Source of the DNA: Streptomyces panaciradicis
GTDB lineage: Bacteria > Actinomycetota > Actinomycetes > Streptomycetales > Streptomycetaceae
Direction of reading: 5' to 3'
Assembly (NCBI RefSeq): GCF_023516615.1
Contig: NZ_JAMGBF010000040.1
Coordinates: 1-64,000, forward strand
DNA length: 64,000 nt
Positions 42,675 through 52,408 of the stretch are shown piece after piece. The stretch's first letter is position 1. Each line of letters begins with the position of its first letter. A model generated the notes under the pieces. The model made no database searches. It saw nothing but the letters and a program-made list of their open reading frames with translations, and was not told where the DNA came from. Position numbers and translations under genes: made by a program.

Positions 42675-44288
42675 GTGGAGTACAACCTTGCGGACCTGTT
42701 CGAGTCGGTCGTCGACGTGGTGCCCGACCGCGAGGCGCTGGTGTACATCGACCATCCGGGGACGGGCGCGGAACGCCGGCTGACGTACGCGGAACTGGAC
42801 GCGGCGGCGAACCGCATCGGCCACCACCTGATCGACGCGGGAATCCGTCCCGGTGAGCATCTCGGGCTGCATCTCTACAACGGCATCGAGTACCTGCAGA
42901 CGGTGTTCGGCTGCCTGAAGGCGCGGATCGTGCCGGTCAACGTCAACTACCGCTATGTCGAGGACGAGTTGGTGTACCTGTACCGGGACGCCGATCTGGC
43001 GGCCCTGGTCTTCGACGCGGAGTTCGACGCCCGGGTGGCCGCGGCACTGCCGCAGTGCCCGGGACTGCGGCATCTGGTGCGGGTGGGCGGCGGCGACGAG
43101 GGGGTTCTCGCCGCGGTGCCGTTCACCGGGGCCGAGGCGTCGGGCTCGCCGGAGCGCGGGTTCCCGGCGCGCTCGGGCGACGACCAGTTCATCATCTACA
43201 CCGGCGGCACCACCGGCATGCCCAAGGGAGTGATGTGGCGTCAGGAGGACCTGTTCTTCTCGGGGCTGGGCGGAGGGGCGCCGACCGGTGAGCCGGTGAA
43301 GAAGCCCGAGGAGCTCGCCGAGCGGGTCGCGGCCGGGGGCAGCGGCATCACCTTCTTCCCCACTCCCCCGCTGATGCACGGCACCTCGACCCTCACCTCG
43401 CTCATCGGCTTCAACTTCGGCCAACGCGTCGTGATCCACCGCAAGTTCGTGCCCGAGCAGGTGTTGCGGACCGTGGAGAAGGAGAAGGTCACCAGCATCT
43501 CGCTGGTCGGCGACGCGATGCTGCGGCCGCTGGTCGACGCGCTGGCCGGCCCCATGAAGGGCACGGACTGCTCGTCGGTGTTCAGCGTGTCCTCGTCCGG
43601 CGCGGTGCTGTCGGAGACCGTCCGCAGGCAGTTCCAGGAACTGCTGCCCAACGCCGTCCTGCTGAACAACTACGGCTCCTCCGAATCCGGTTTCAACGGC
43701 ACGGCGACGGCCGACTCCGGGGCCGGGCAGAGTTTCCGCATCCGCGTCAACTCCCGCACCCAGGTGGTCGATCCGGCGACCCACGAGCCGGTCGCGGCCG
43801 GCGAGGTGGGCCGGGTCGCGCAGTGCGGCCACGTCCCGCTCGGCTACTACAACGACCCACGGAAGACCGCCGAGACCTTCTTCGACAAGGACGGCGAGCG
43901 CTGGGTGCTGCTCGGGGACATGGCGACGGTGGACGAGGAGGGCGTCGTCACCGTCCTCGGCCGGGGTTCGCAGTGCATCAACACCGGCGGCGAGAAGGTG
44001 TATCCCGAAGAGGTCGAGCAGGCTTTGAAGTCCCATCCCGACGTGTACGACGCGCTGGTGGCCGGGGTGCCGGACGCGAAGTGGGGCAACCACGTCGCGG
44101 CGGTGGTGCAGTTGCGCGAGGGAGCGGCGCGGCCGTCCCTGGAGGACGTCCAGACCTACTGCCGCACCCATCTCGCCGGTTACAAGATCCCCCGGCAGCT
44201 GGTGATCACGGACGCGATACGGCGCTCGCCGAGCGGCAAGGCGGACTACCGCTGGGCCCGGGACGTGGCGGAGGCGGCCGACCGGTGA
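42675..44288 (+). CDS. Acyl-CoA synthetase, FadD19-like
   Basis: 537 aa. ANL-superfamily adenylating enzyme: YTGGTTGMPKGVMW (P-loop-like A3), NNYGSSESGF (A5), GDMATVDEEG (A7) and PSGKADYR with the catalytic lysine near the end. The sequence is close in style to mycobacterial FadD19 (steroid side-chain C26 acyl-CoA ligase), including RYVEDELVYLYRDAD and GGEKVYPEEVEQALKSHPDV. It would activate a carboxylate, perhaps branched or steroid-like, to the CoA thioester for the divergent operon. AGGAGG precedes the GTG. Confidence 0.9.
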   Translation: MEYNLADLFESVVDVVPDREALVYIDHPGTGAERRLTYAELDAAANRIGHHLIDAGIRPGEHLGLHLYNGIEYLQTVFGCLKARIVPVNVNYRYVEDELVYLYRDADLAALVFDAEFDARVAAALPQCPGLRHLVRVGGGDEGVLAAVPFTGAEASGSPERGFPARSGDDQFIIYTGGTTGMPKGVMWRQEDLFFSGLGGGAPTGEPVKKPEELAERVAAGGSGITFFPTPPLMHGTSTLTSLIGFNFGQRVVIHRKFVPEQVLRTVEKEKVTSISLVGDAMLRPLVDALAGPMKGTDCSSVFSVSSSGAVLSETVRRQFQELLPNAVLLNNYGSSESGFNGTATADSGAGQSFRIRVNSRTQVVDPATHEPVAAGEVGRVAQCGHVPLGYYNDPRKTAETFFDKDGERWVLLGDMATVDEEGVVTVLGRGSQCINTGGEKVYPEEVEQALKSHPDVYDALVAGVPDAKWGNHVAAVVQLREGAARPSLEDVQTYCRTHLAGYKIPRQLVITDAIRRSPSGKADYRWARDVAEAADR

Positions 44289-44435
44289 GCGCGGGGCCGG
44301 GGGTAGTCTTTGCCCGCGGTTGACCTGCGCGCTTGAACGGAGGGTGACGGGGGGCCGTACGCGAGGTAGGCGGCCCCGACCTGCGGGCCCGGTCCGCCGT
44401 ACCAGCACCGGGAAACCGCACGGAAGGACCTTCGG

Positions 44436-46325
44436 GTGTCGCACCTCACGCCCCCTCGCCAGCTGCCGGACACGGACGCGGAAGCCGACGGGAGCCCGGA
44501 CCCCGACGTGACGTCGACCGACGCATCCCGCGAGGACCCCGAGCCGGCCGGCAAGCCGACACCGGCGACTCCCGGCGCCCCGGAACCCGCCCTCGAGACC
44601 GCCGCACACGACGAAGCCGATCCCGACGCGCAGGCCGAAGCGCAGGCCGCCGCACCCGTCTCCCCCACCCGTCCCGGCTGGTTCGGCTGGCGTCGGCGGT
44701 TTCCGCGGACCGCGCGGGGCATATGGCTGGGCACGACCGTGCTGGCCGCCGTGCTGGTGTTCGTGGTGCTGCTCGTGCCCAACCGTCTAGACTACATCAC
44801 CGTCCAGTCCTTCCTGCGCCTTCCCGTCGAGGGGATCTTCCTCGCCGCCGTCCTGCTCGCGCTGCCGTCGCGGGCACGGCGGATCACCGCCGCCGCCCTG
44901 GGCGTGATCCTCGGGCTGTCCGCGGTCCTGAAGTGCCTCGACATGGGCTTCCGCCAGACCCTGGCCCGGCCGTTCGACCTGGTCTTCGACTGGGTCCTGC
45001 TCAGCGACGCCGCGGACTTCCTGAAGGACTCGCTCGGCCGCACCGGCGAAGTCCTCGCGGTGATCGGGGTGATCGCCCTCGTCGTCGCCGTGCTCGTGCT
45101 GAGCGCGCTGGCGACGGTGCGGCTGGCCAACGTGCTGGCCCGGCACCGCACCGTGGCCGTGCGTTCCACGCTGGTCCTCGGCGTCGTATGGATCATCTGC
45201 TTCACGCTGGGCGTGCAGTTCGGCGGCGTCACCGTGGCCACCAAGGGCTACGCCCAGTACCTGTCGAACCGGGTGCAGTACGTCCGCGACGGCCTCGGGG
45301 ACGCCGAGGTCTTCAAGAAGCAGCTCACCGTCGACGCCTACGCCAAGACCCCGCCCGACCAGTTGCTGACCGGGCTGCGCGGCAAGGACGTCATGCTCAC
45401 CTTCATCGAGAGCTACGGCCGGGTCGCCATCGACGATCCGACGATGGGACCGGAGGTCGACGCCACGCTCAAGGCGGGCGACGCCCGGCTGAAGGCGGCC
45501 GGCTTCTCCGCGCGCAGCGGCTGGCTGAGGTCGCCGGTGACCGGTGCCGGCAGCTGGCTCGCCCACTCGACGTTCCTGTCGGGCCTGTGGGTGAAGAACC
45601 AGCAGCGCTACCGGACCCTGACCACGAGCGACCGCGCCACCCTCACCAGCTACTTCCGCAAGACCGGCGCCTGGCGGACCGTCGGCATCGTCCCCGGCGT
45701 CCGCAAGGCCTGGCCCGAGGGCAAGTACTTCGGCCTCGACCACATCTACGACTCCACGCACCTCGGCTACCAGGGCCCCTACTTCAGCTGGACGCCGGTG
45801 CCGGACCAGTTCAGCCTGGAGGCCTTCCAGAAGCTGGAGCACGGCAAGAAGAACCGGGACCCGATCATGGCGGAGATCATCCTGGCCTCCAGCCACAACC
45901 CCTGGTCGCCCATCGCCCACATGATCGACTGGAAGGACCTCGGCGACGGCAAGGTCTTCTACAAGATCAAGAAGGAGGGCACGAACCCGACGGAGGTCTG
46001 GAAGAGCGCCAAGCGGGTGCGGACCGAATACCGCAAGGCCATCCAGTACTCCCTGGACAGCCTTACCCAGTGGGTCCAGCGGTACGGCGACGACAAGACC
46101 GTTCTCGTCTTCCTCGGCGACCACCAGCCCGTCCCGACGGTCACGGGGGGCACCAGCAACAGGGACGTGCCGGTCACCGTCGTCGCCCGCGACCCCAAGG
46201 TGCTGGACCGCATCTCCGGCTGGGGCTGGACGGAGGGCATCAAGCCCGCCGACAACGCGCCGGAGTGGAGCATGAACACCTTCCGGGACCGCTTCCTGAC
46301 GGCGTACGGGCCGCAGGGCGGGTGA
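44436..46325 (+). CDS. Membrane sulfatase-like (alkaline phosphatase superfamily) protein
   Basis: 629 aa. A long acidic N-terminal tail (to about residue 85) precedes five membrane helices (about residues 95-270). The extracellular domain follows with the AlkP-superfamily metal/nucleophile region FIESYGRVAI, the AGSWLAHSTFLSG segment and FLGDHQPVP near the C-terminus. The layout is that of LTA synthase- or phosphoethanolamine transferase-type enzymes, so it may transfer a phospho-group to envelope polymers. Starts at GTG. The glutamate plus Ser/Thr nucleophile pairing is inferred. Confidence 0.85.
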   Translation: MSHLTPPRQLPDTDAEADGSPDPDVTSTDASREDPEPAGKPTPATPGAPEPALETAAHDEADPDAQAEAQAAAPVSPTRPGWFGWRRRFPRTARGIWLGTTVLAAVLVFVVLLVPNRLDYITVQSFLRLPVEGIFLAAVLLALPSRARRITAAALGVILGLSAVLKCLDMGFRQTLARPFDLVFDWVLLSDAADFLKDSLGRTGEVLAVIGVIALVVAVLVLSALATVRLANVLARHRTVAVRSTLVLGVVWIICFTLGVQFGGVTVATKGYAQYLSNRVQYVRDGLGDAEVFKKQLTVDAYAKTPPDQLLTGLRGKDVMLTFIESYGRVAIDDPTMGPEVDATLKAGDARLKAAGFSARSGWLRSPVTGAGSWLAHSTFLSGLWVKNQQRYRTLTTSDRATLTSYFRKTGAWRTVGIVPGVRKAWPEGKYFGLDHIYDSTHLGYQGPYFSWTPVPDQFSLEAFQKLEHGKKNRDPIMAEIILASSHNPWSPIAHMIDWKDLGDGKVFYKIKKEGTNPTEVWKSAKRVRTEYRKAIQYSLDSLTQWVQRYGDDKTVLVFLGDHQPVPTVTGGTSNRDVPVTVVARDPKVLDRISGWGWTEGIKPADNAPEWSMNTFRDRFLTAYGPQGG

Positions 46326-46451
46326 GCGGAACCGCCGACGGGGTGACAGCGGGGGCCTTCGGACGGCGTAGCAGGGCGCGCCGGGGGCCCGTGACCGTTC
46401 CTAGGGTCGCAGTGACGTGGATCGGATCCACCGTCGCTGAAAGGGACCCCC

Positions 46452-46880
46452 ATGAACATACGCACCCGCTCCCTGAGCACAGTCGCGCTGGCGCTCCTCG
46501 CGACCGTCGGGCCCGCGGCCGCCGTGGCCCACGCGCAGAGCGACCTGGACTGCTCCGACTTCGTGTTCCAGGAGGACGCGCAGGCCGTGTTCAACAGCGA
46601 TCCGAGCGATCCCAACCGCCTGGACGCGGACAACGACGGCATCGCGTGTGAGGACCTGCCGCACCGGCCCGCCGCCACGGCCACGGCCACCGCCACATCC
46701 ACGGCGGCCGCCACCGCCGTACCGCGGCGGGGCGTCAACGCGGGGCTCGGCGGCAGTACCGGGCCCGCCGACTTCGAGGTGGCCGGCGGGGTCGGGCTCA
46801 CCGTCCTCGGCGCGGGCCTGGCGGCCGGCCACCTCGTACTGCGCCGGCGCCGCAGGGCCGCCCCGGCCCGACGGCACTGA
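46452..46880 (+). CDS. Excalibur calcium-binding domain protein
   Basis: 142 aa. Signal peptide to about residue 28 (AVAHA), then the Excalibur motif [19 protein letters not shown] with [16 protein letters not shown], an extracellular DxDxDG EF-hand-like calcium site and paired cysteines. A Pro/Thr/Ala-rich stretch and one C-terminal membrane helix with a basic tail (LVLRRRRRA) follow. A cell-surface protein; no sortase signal seen. Confidence 0.88.
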   Translation: MNIRTRSLSTVALALLATVGPAAAVAHAQSDLDCSDFVFQEDAQAVFNSDPSDPNRLDADNDGIACEDLPHRPAATATATATSTAAATAVPRRGVNAGLGGSTGPADFEVAGGVGLTVLGAGLAAGHLVLRRRRRAAPARRH

Positions 46881-46894
46881 GCCCGGCCGGTGGG

Positions 46895-47731
46895 TCACCG
46901 GTCGAGGAAGGCCGCCACACGGCGCGCGAACCACTCCCCGTCGTCCATCCACGGGTAGTGCCCGGCACCGGGCTGCACGTCGAACTCGGCGTTGGGGAAC
47001 ACCTCGGCCGCGGCGCGCGCGAGCTCGGGGCAGGGCCCGCCGTCGAGGCCGCCCGCCAGGACGAGCACCGGCGCGGTGACCTCGGCGAGGGCGGCGCGGG
47101 TGGCGGGCGGGTCGTAGGCGCCGTCGGAGCCGTAGATGTCGTGGGCCTCGTCGTTGAACTCCGCGTCGGAGCGTGCCACGTGCTCGGCCGCTGCCTCGTC
47201 CCAGCGGCCGTAGGAGAACGGCGCGAACACGGGGTCGTAGTCGCTCTTCCCGGCCAGCCAGTCCTCGAAGGCGGGGAACGCCTGCGCGAACCAGGGCTCG
47301 CCGTCGCGCGCGCGAGCCGCCGCCAGCCGCTGCTCCGGGGTCGCCTTCAGGCCCAGCGCCCACGGGATCGCGGTGACCAGCACCAGCCGGGCCACCCGCC
47401 GCGGATACCGGGCGGCGTAGAGCATGGCGAGGCTGCCCCCGGCCGAGTGCGCGAGTACGTCCATGCGCTCCAGCCCCAGATGGACGCGCAAGGCCTCCAC
47501 GTCGTCCACGAGCCGGTCGCAGCGGTACGTCGCCGGGTCCGCCGGCACCGCGGACGCACCGGTGCCGCGCAGGTCCAGCAGGATCAGCCGCCGGTGCGCG
47601 GTCAGTCCGCCCAGGTCACCGAGGTAGGAGGAGGCCTGCATGGGCCCGCCGGGCAGCACGACCAGCGAGGCGCCCACCCCCCGCGCGTGGTAGGCCAGCT
47701 CGGTCCCGTCCGGTGCGGTGAAGGAAGGCAT
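46895..47731 (-). CDS. Alpha/beta hydrolase (proline iminopeptidase-like)
   Basis: 278 aa from the ATG at 47731. The nucleophile elbow is LAHSAGGSLAM (S in HSAGG), the oxyanion region GGPMQASSYLG, and the histidine near the end in PGAGHYPWMDDG. Proline iminopeptidase-type spacing and the DLRGTGAS motif are present. Small-peptide or ester substrate; unclear. It ends convergent with the Excalibur gene, 14 bp apart. Confidence 0.85.
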   Translation of the reverse strand: MPSFTAPDGTELAYHARGVGASLVVLPGGPMQASSYLGDLGGLTAHRRLILLDLRGTGASAVPADPATYRCDRLVDDVEALRVHLGLERMDVLAHSAGGSLAMLYAARYPRRVARLVLVTAIPWALGLKATPEQRLAAARARDGEPWFAQAFPAFEDWLAGKSDYDPVFAPFSYGRWDEAAAEHVARSDAEFNDEAHDIYGSDGAYDPPATRAALAEVTAPVLVLAGGLDGGPCPELARAAAEVFPNAEFDVQPGAGHYPWMDDGEWFARRVAAFLDR

Positions 47732-47869
47732 GCCGTCGATCTTCACGGACGGCCGCCGCGCGCCGCAACGGGGTTCTGCGTCCGGCGGCGAGGGCACCGG
47801 TGAGAAAAATCCGGGCCGAACTCTTGCCTGCCCGTGGGGGGCCTGAATTACTTGATCCCGAAGAGCTCG

Positions 47870-47883
47870 ACCGAATGATCGGT
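47870..47883. promoter_or_regulatory. PaaR-like TetR operator upstream of paaK
   Basis: ACCGA-ATGA-TCGGT is an inverted repeat with 5-bp arms and a 4-nt spacer, 37 bp upstream of the PaaK start. It matches the form of actinobacterial PaaR/TetR phenylacetate operators (ACCGA-N4-TCGGT). No TetR gene lies next to it. Confidence 0.7.
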
Positions 47884-47920
47884 CGTCCGAATTGGTGCGG
47901 TCGGTGAGGGAGAAGCCCCC

Positions 47921-49219
47921 ATGGCGGATGGTGCGGAGCTGCTGGACAGCGGGGAACGGCTCGACGCGGAGGCACTGCGGGCCCTGCAGCTGGAGCGGTT
48001 GCGGGCCTCGCTGCGGCACGCCTGCGAACACGTGCCGTTCTACCGTGAGGCGTTCGCCAAGGCCGGGGTGCGGCCGGAGGACTGCGAGTCGCTGTCCGAC
48101 CTCGCGCGTTTCCCCTTCACCACCAAGGGCGACCTGCGCGAGAACTACCCGTACGGAATGTTCGCCGTACCCCGGGACCGCATCCGCCGCATCCACGCCT
48201 CCAGCGGCACCACGGGACGCCCCACGGTCGTCGGCTACACGGACAACGACCTCTCCCTGTGGGCCGACATGGTGGCCCGCTCGCTCCGCGCGGCCGGCGC
48301 CAGGCCCGGCGACACGGTCCATGTGGCCTACGGATACGGGCTGTTCACCGGGGGCCTCGGCGCGCACTACGGCGCCGAGCGGCTCGGCTGCACGGTCGTC
48401 CCGGCCTCCGGTGGCATGACGGCCCGTCAGGTCCAGCTGATCCAGGACCTCGAGCCGCGGATCATCATGGTGACCCCGTCGTACATGCTCACCCTGCTCG
48501 ACGAGTTCGAGCGGCAGGGCGTCGACCCGCGCGGCACGTCACTGCGGGTCGGCGTCTTCGGCGCCGAGCCGTGGACCGAGGAGATGCGGCGGGAGATCGA
48601 GGAACGGTTCGCGATCGACGCCGTCGACATATACGGGCTGTCCGAGGTGATCGGCCCGGGGGTGGCCCAGGAGTGCGTGGAGACCAAGGACGGGCTGCAC
48701 GTCTGGGAGGACCACTTCTACCCCGAGATCGTCGATCCCTTCACCGGTGAGGTGCTGCCCGACGGCGAGGAGGGCGAGCTGGTGTTCACCTCGCTGACCA
48801 AGGAGGCGATGCCCGTCGTGCGGTACCGCACCCGCGATCTGACGCGGCTGCTGCCGGGGACGGCCCGGGTGTTCCGGCGGATGGAGAAGGTCACCGGGCG
48901 CAGCGACGACATGGTCATCCTGCGCGGGGTGAACCTGTTCCCGACGCAGATCGAGGAGATCGTGCTGCGCACGCCCGGGGTGGCGCCGCACTTCCAGCTG
49001 AAACTGACCCGCGAGGGCCGCATGGACGCCCTCACGGTGCGGGCCGAGGCCCGCTCCGACGCCGGCGCGGAAGTGCGGGAGGCGGCCGCGGCGGCGATCG
49101 CGGTGGCCGTCAAGGACGGCATCGGCGTCTCGGTCGCCGTCGAGATCGTGGAACCGGAGTCCCTGGAGCGGTCGGTGGGCAAGATCCGCCGCATCGTGGA
49201 CCTGCGCCCGCGCGCTTGA
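47921..49219 (+). CDS. Phenylacetate-CoA ligase
   Basis: 432 aa, the usual PaaK length. Typical motifs: PFYREAFAKAGV, the phosphate loop ASSGTTGRPTVVGYT, YGLSEVIGPGVAQEC, and the terminal SVGKIRRIVDLRP with the catalytic lysine. It activates phenylacetate (or a related aromatic acid) to the CoA thioester, the first step of the paa route. It stands alone here: no other paa gene adjoins, but a PaaR-like site lies upstream. Confidence 0.93.
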   Translation: MADGAELLDSGERLDAEALRALQLERLRASLRHACEHVPFYREAFAKAGVRPEDCESLSDLARFPFTTKGDLRENYPYGMFAVPRDRIRRIHASSGTTGRPTVVGYTDNDLSLWADMVARSLRAAGARPGDTVHVAYGYGLFTGGLGAHYGAERLGCTVVPASGGMTARQVQLIQDLEPRIIMVTPSYMLTLLDEFERQGVDPRGTSLRVGVFGAEPWTEEMRREIEERFAIDAVDIYGLSEVIGPGVAQECVETKDGLHVWEDHFYPEIVDPFTGEVLPDGEEGELVFTSLTKEAMPVVRYRTRDLTRLLPGTARVFRRMEKVTGRSDDMVILRGVNLFPTQIEEIVLRTPGVAPHFQLKLTREGRMDALTVRAEARSDAGAEVREAAAAAIAVAVKDGIGVSVAVEIVEPESLERSVGKIRRIVDLRPRA

Positions 49220-49228
49220 GACACGCGG

Positions 49229-50719
49229 TCAGAGGCTCTGCGCGAGGGCCGGTGACGTGGGGCGGGTGATGCCGGACAGGTCGCGGAAGACCACGCTGTT
49301 GCGGTCGGTGACCGAGCGGCCCAGCGCGTGGTGCGGCCACAGCCCGCCCGCCATCCGGCGGCTGCGCTCGCCCCACTCCAGGGCCTCCGCGCCGCGCGCC
49401 TTGAAGAAGTTCAGGGCGTAGCCGCCGGTGTGGATGCGGAGCAGGCTGAAACCGCCCGGGTACTCCTTGGCGGCGCCGACCTCCTGCAGGGCGACGTGCG
49501 GGGCCTGCGGCACGACGGTGCGCTTGTTGCGGTGGGTGTGGCCGGCGTGGTGCAGGAAGACGCCGGGGGTGGTGGCGTAGGCGTCGATGATCGAGCGGGC
49601 CTGGCGGCGGCTGAGGCGCTGGCCCGAGCTGACGGGGAAGAGCGAGTCCCGGACCGTCAGCGGATGGTGGCCGAAGACGACGGTGGGCTGTTCGCGGTTC
49701 TCCCGCAGCCGGCCGCGGAACCAGGCCAGCTGCTCGGGGCCGAGCCCGCCCGAGTCCGCGCCGTTGCCCCGTTTCTCGTAGGTGTCCAGGCCGATGATCC
49801 GCAGGCCGCCCAGTTCGCGGGCGAAGTAGCCGGGCTCGTCCGCCCGGCCGAACCCGCGGCGGAAGCCGTCGCCGTCGACGTCCTGGGAGCCGGGCCGGTC
49901 GTGGTTGCCGCGGACGACGAAGTAGTCGCGGTCGTGGGTGCCGAATCCGTCCAGGATGCCTCTGGCCCGGGCCAGGTCGGCAGGCCCGCCGCCCGCCGAT
50001 ATGTCGCCCGCGGCCAGCAGCACGTCCGCTCCGCGCCCCAGGGCCTCCTGGACCAGGGCCCGGGTCATGATCTCCGGATACGGCGGCAGACCGGGCTCCT
50101 GCGAGACCCCGCGCAGCAGGGGGAAGCCGGTCACGAGACCGGCGACGGTCTCGCCGAGGTGCAGGTCGTTGCAGAGGGCGAGGGACATCAGGTGCCGGCC
50201 GGGCGGGGGCTGCGGCGTGGTGAAGGCGTACGGGCCGCCGAGGGAGCCCAGGCCGTGCAGGGAGGTGCCCGCGGCGTTGCCGCGCACCAGGTGCAGGGTG
50301 GTGGGCCGGGCGGCCACGCCCCGGGAGCGGGCCTGGTAGTAGTACGTCTGCCCCGGCTCCAGGCCGGTGAGCTCCACGTGGTGATGGGCGGTGGCCAGGT
50401 CCTCGCCCGCGACGCGGTTGAGGTGGGCCGGGTGGGTGCCGTAGACGACCTCGCCCTCGGTGACGGCGGGCAGCATGCGGCCGAAGCCGTCGTCGGTGCC
50501 GGGGACGCCCGTGTACCAGGTGATGACGGCGCGGTCCTCGGTCAGGGTGACCAGTTCCAGATGGACGGCCGCGATCTGGTGCGGGTGCGGGAGCCGTGAG
50601 CGGGCTGCGGAGGCGGCCCTGAGCAGGGCCGGAGCGAGCAAGGCTCCCGAGCGCAGCACCTCACAGGGGCCGGGGACTCCGGCGAGGGCGGCGAGAGGAG
50701 CGGAGAAGCAGCATCGCAT
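49229..50719 (-). CDS. Metallophosphoesterase, purple-acid-phosphatase-like
   Basis: 496 aa from the ATG at 50719 with GGAGGG upstream. N-terminal fibronectin-like domain (WYTGVPGTDDGF) precedes the calcineurin-like phosphoesterase: NDLHLGET, AAGDISAGGG, RGNHD, FGHHP and HAGHTHRN. The histidine and aspartate set for two metals is present. It has no clear signal peptide cleavage site, though the N-terminus is hydrophobic (LAALAGVPGP). Likely a phosphodiesterase or phosphatase of unknown substrate. A second in-frame ATG at 50749 is possible. Confidence 0.85.
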   Translation of the reverse strand: MRCCFSAPLAALAGVPGPCEVLRSGALLAPALLRAASAARSRLPHPHQIAAVHLELVTLTEDRAVITWYTGVPGTDDGFGRMLPAVTEGEVVYGTHPAHLNRVAGEDLATAHHHVELTGLEPGQTYYYQARSRGVAARPTTLHLVRGNAAGTSLHGLGSLGGPYAFTTPQPPPGRHLMSLALCNDLHLGETVAGLVTGFPLLRGVSQEPGLPPYPEIMTRALVQEALGRGADVLLAAGDISAGGGPADLARARGILDGFGTHDRDYFVVRGNHDRPGSQDVDGDGFRRGFGRADEPGYFARELGGLRIIGLDTYEKRGNGADSGGLGPEQLAWFRGRLRENREQPTVVFGHHPLTVRDSLFPVSSGQRLSRRQARSIIDAYATTPGVFLHHAGHTHRNKRTVVPQAPHVALQEVGAAKEYPGGFSLLRIHTGGYALNFFKARGAEALEWGERSRRMAGGLWPHHALGRSVTDRNSVVFRDLSGITRPTSPALAQSL

Positions 50720-50746
50720 GCTTGGTGGGTGCCCTCCTGCCGTATA

Positions 50747-50757
50747 CATGAGTCATG
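50747..50757. promoter_or_regulatory. 11-bp palindrome, copy 1
   Basis: CATGAGTCATG is a perfect palindrome around one base, 28 bp upstream of the phosphoesterase start at 50719. The same palindrome (reverse complement CATGACTCATG) overlaps the start of the next gene upstream at 52300-52310. A shared regulator is possible. Confidence 0.4.
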
Positions 50758-50805
50758 CTAGCGGTGGCAACACCGGATACGGCAGGAGACGGCCTGTGCA
50801 TCGCG

Positions 50806-52302
50806 TCACGTGCCGGAGCGGTCCCGCAGCTGCCGTTTGAGGATCTTCCCGCTGGCGTTGCGCGGCAGCTCCGTCACGAACACCACCCGCTTCGGCGCCT
50901 TGAAGGGGGAGAGTTTCTCGCGGGCGTGCTCGATCAGTTCGGCCTCGGTCACCTCCCCGCGGGGGACGACGAACGCCGTGACGGCCTCGACCCACCGGTC
51001 GTCGGGCAGGCCGACCACGGCCACCTCGGCGACGGCGTCGTGCGTGTACAGGGCGTCCTCGACCTGGCGTGAGGCGACCAGTACGCCACCGGAGTTGATG
51101 ACGTCCTTCACCCGGTCGACGATCGTGTAGTAGCCGTGCGCGTCGCGCACCGCGAGGTCGCCGGAGTGGAACCAGCCGTCACGGAAGGCCTCCGCGGTCT
51201 CCTCCGGCTTGTCCCAGTACCCCTCGCACAACTGCGGGGAGCGGTAGACGATTTCGCCGGGGGTGCCGTCGGGGACGTCCTTGCCGTCCTCGTCGACCAC
51301 GCGGGCGTCGACGAAGAGGACGGGCCGGCCGCAGGAGTCCATGCGGCCCTTGTGCTCGTCGGGCGCCAGGACAGTGGCGAGGGGGCCGATCTCGCTCTGG
51401 CCGAAGCAGTTGTAGAAGGCGAGCTTCGGCAGCCGTTCGCGCAGCCGCTCCAGGACGGGCACGGGCATGATCGAGGCGCCGTAGTACGCCTTGCGCAGGC
51501 CGTCGAGGTCGCGGGTGGCGAAGTCGGGGCGGTTGGCGAGAGCGATCCACACGGTGGGCGGGGCGAACAGGCTGTCCACGCGGCCGGCCTCGATCAGGTC
51601 GAAGAGCCGGTCGCCGTCGGGGGCGTCGAGGATGATGTTGGTGGCGCCGACCGCGAGGTAGGGCAGCAGGAACACGTGCATCTGCGCCGAGTGGTACAGC
51701 GGCAGGGAGTGCGCGGGACGGTCGCCGGCGCTCAGGTCGAGGGCGGTGATCGCGCTCAGGTACTCGTGGACCAGCGCCCGGTGGGTCATCATCGCGCCCT
51801 TGGGCAGGGCCGTGGTGCCCGAGGTGTACAGCAGCTGCACGAGGTCCTCGGTGCGCGGTTCGGGGCCGTCGTACGCGGGAGCCGTGGCCAGGCGGGCGAG
51901 GAAGGAGTCCTCGGCGTCCCGCAGCGGCAGCGTCCTCGTGCCGTCGGCGAGCCGCGGCGCCAGGTCGGGGTCGGCGAGGACCAGGGAGCTGCCGGACTGG
52001 CCGACGATGTAGGCGAGGTCGTCCCCGGTCAGGTTCTGGTTGACCGGGACGTGCACGAGCCCGGCTCGGGCACACGCCAGGAAGCCGATCAGGTAGGCGT
52101 CGGAGTTGTGGCCGTAGGCGCCGACCCGGTCGCCGGGCGCCAGGCCTTGGCCGAGCAGGACGCTCGCCGCGCGGGAGACGGCGTCGTCGAGTTCCCGGTA
52201 CGTCCATCTGCGGTCGCCGTACTCGATCGCGACCCGCGCCGGGGTGCGCCGGGCGCTGCGCCGCAGCACCCCGTCAACCGTGCTGCCCTGTCCCTGCGTC
52301 AT
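50806..52302 (-). CDS. Acyl-CoA synthetase (FadD-like, second copy)
   Basis: 498 aa ANL adenylating enzyme: YTSGTTALPKGAMM (A3), YNCFGQSEIGP (A5), HSGDLAVRDAHGYYTIVDRVKDVINSGG (A7/A8) and RNASGKILKRQ with the catalytic lysine. It activates an acyl carboxylate to acyl-CoA. It is on the same strand as the phosphoesterase gene (87 bp from its stop codon to that gene's start). The start codon overlaps a CATGASTCATG palindrome. Confidence 0.9.
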   Translation of the reverse strand: MTQGQGSTVDGVLRRSARRTPARVAIEYGDRRWTYRELDDAVSRAASVLLGQGLAPGDRVGAYGHNSDAYLIGFLACARAGLVHVPVNQNLTGDDLAYIVGQSGSSLVLADPDLAPRLADGTRTLPLRDAEDSFLARLATAPAYDGPEPRTEDLVQLLYTSGTTALPKGAMMTHRALVHEYLSAITALDLSAGDRPAHSLPLYHSAQMHVFLLPYLAVGATNIILDAPDGDRLFDLIEAGRVDSLFAPPTVWIALANRPDFATRDLDGLRKAYYGASIMPVPVLERLRERLPKLAFYNCFGQSEIGPLATVLAPDEHKGRMDSCGRPVLFVDARVVDEDGKDVPDGTPGEIVYRSPQLCEGYWDKPEETAEAFRDGWFHSGDLAVRDAHGYYTIVDRVKDVINSGGVLVASRQVEDALYTHDAVAEVAVVGLPDDRWVEAVTAFVVPRGEVTEAELIEHAREKLSPFKAPKRVVFVTELPRNASGKILKRQLRDRSGT

Positions 52303-52310
52303 GACTCATG
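52300..52310. promoter_or_regulatory. 11-bp palindrome, copy 2
   Basis: CATGACTCATG, the reverse complement of the element at 50747-50757, overlaps the start codon (52300-52302) of the acyl-CoA synthetase. If a protein binds here it would block translation initiation or the promoter directly. Confidence 0.4.
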
Positions 52311-52408
52311 ATCCTCGGTCCGTGGCCGGGGCGGGTCAAGCACCCGGGCGGGTCACAACCGCAGGCATGTTCAACCACCGTTCCGCTGACGGACGTTGGG
52401 AGACACCA

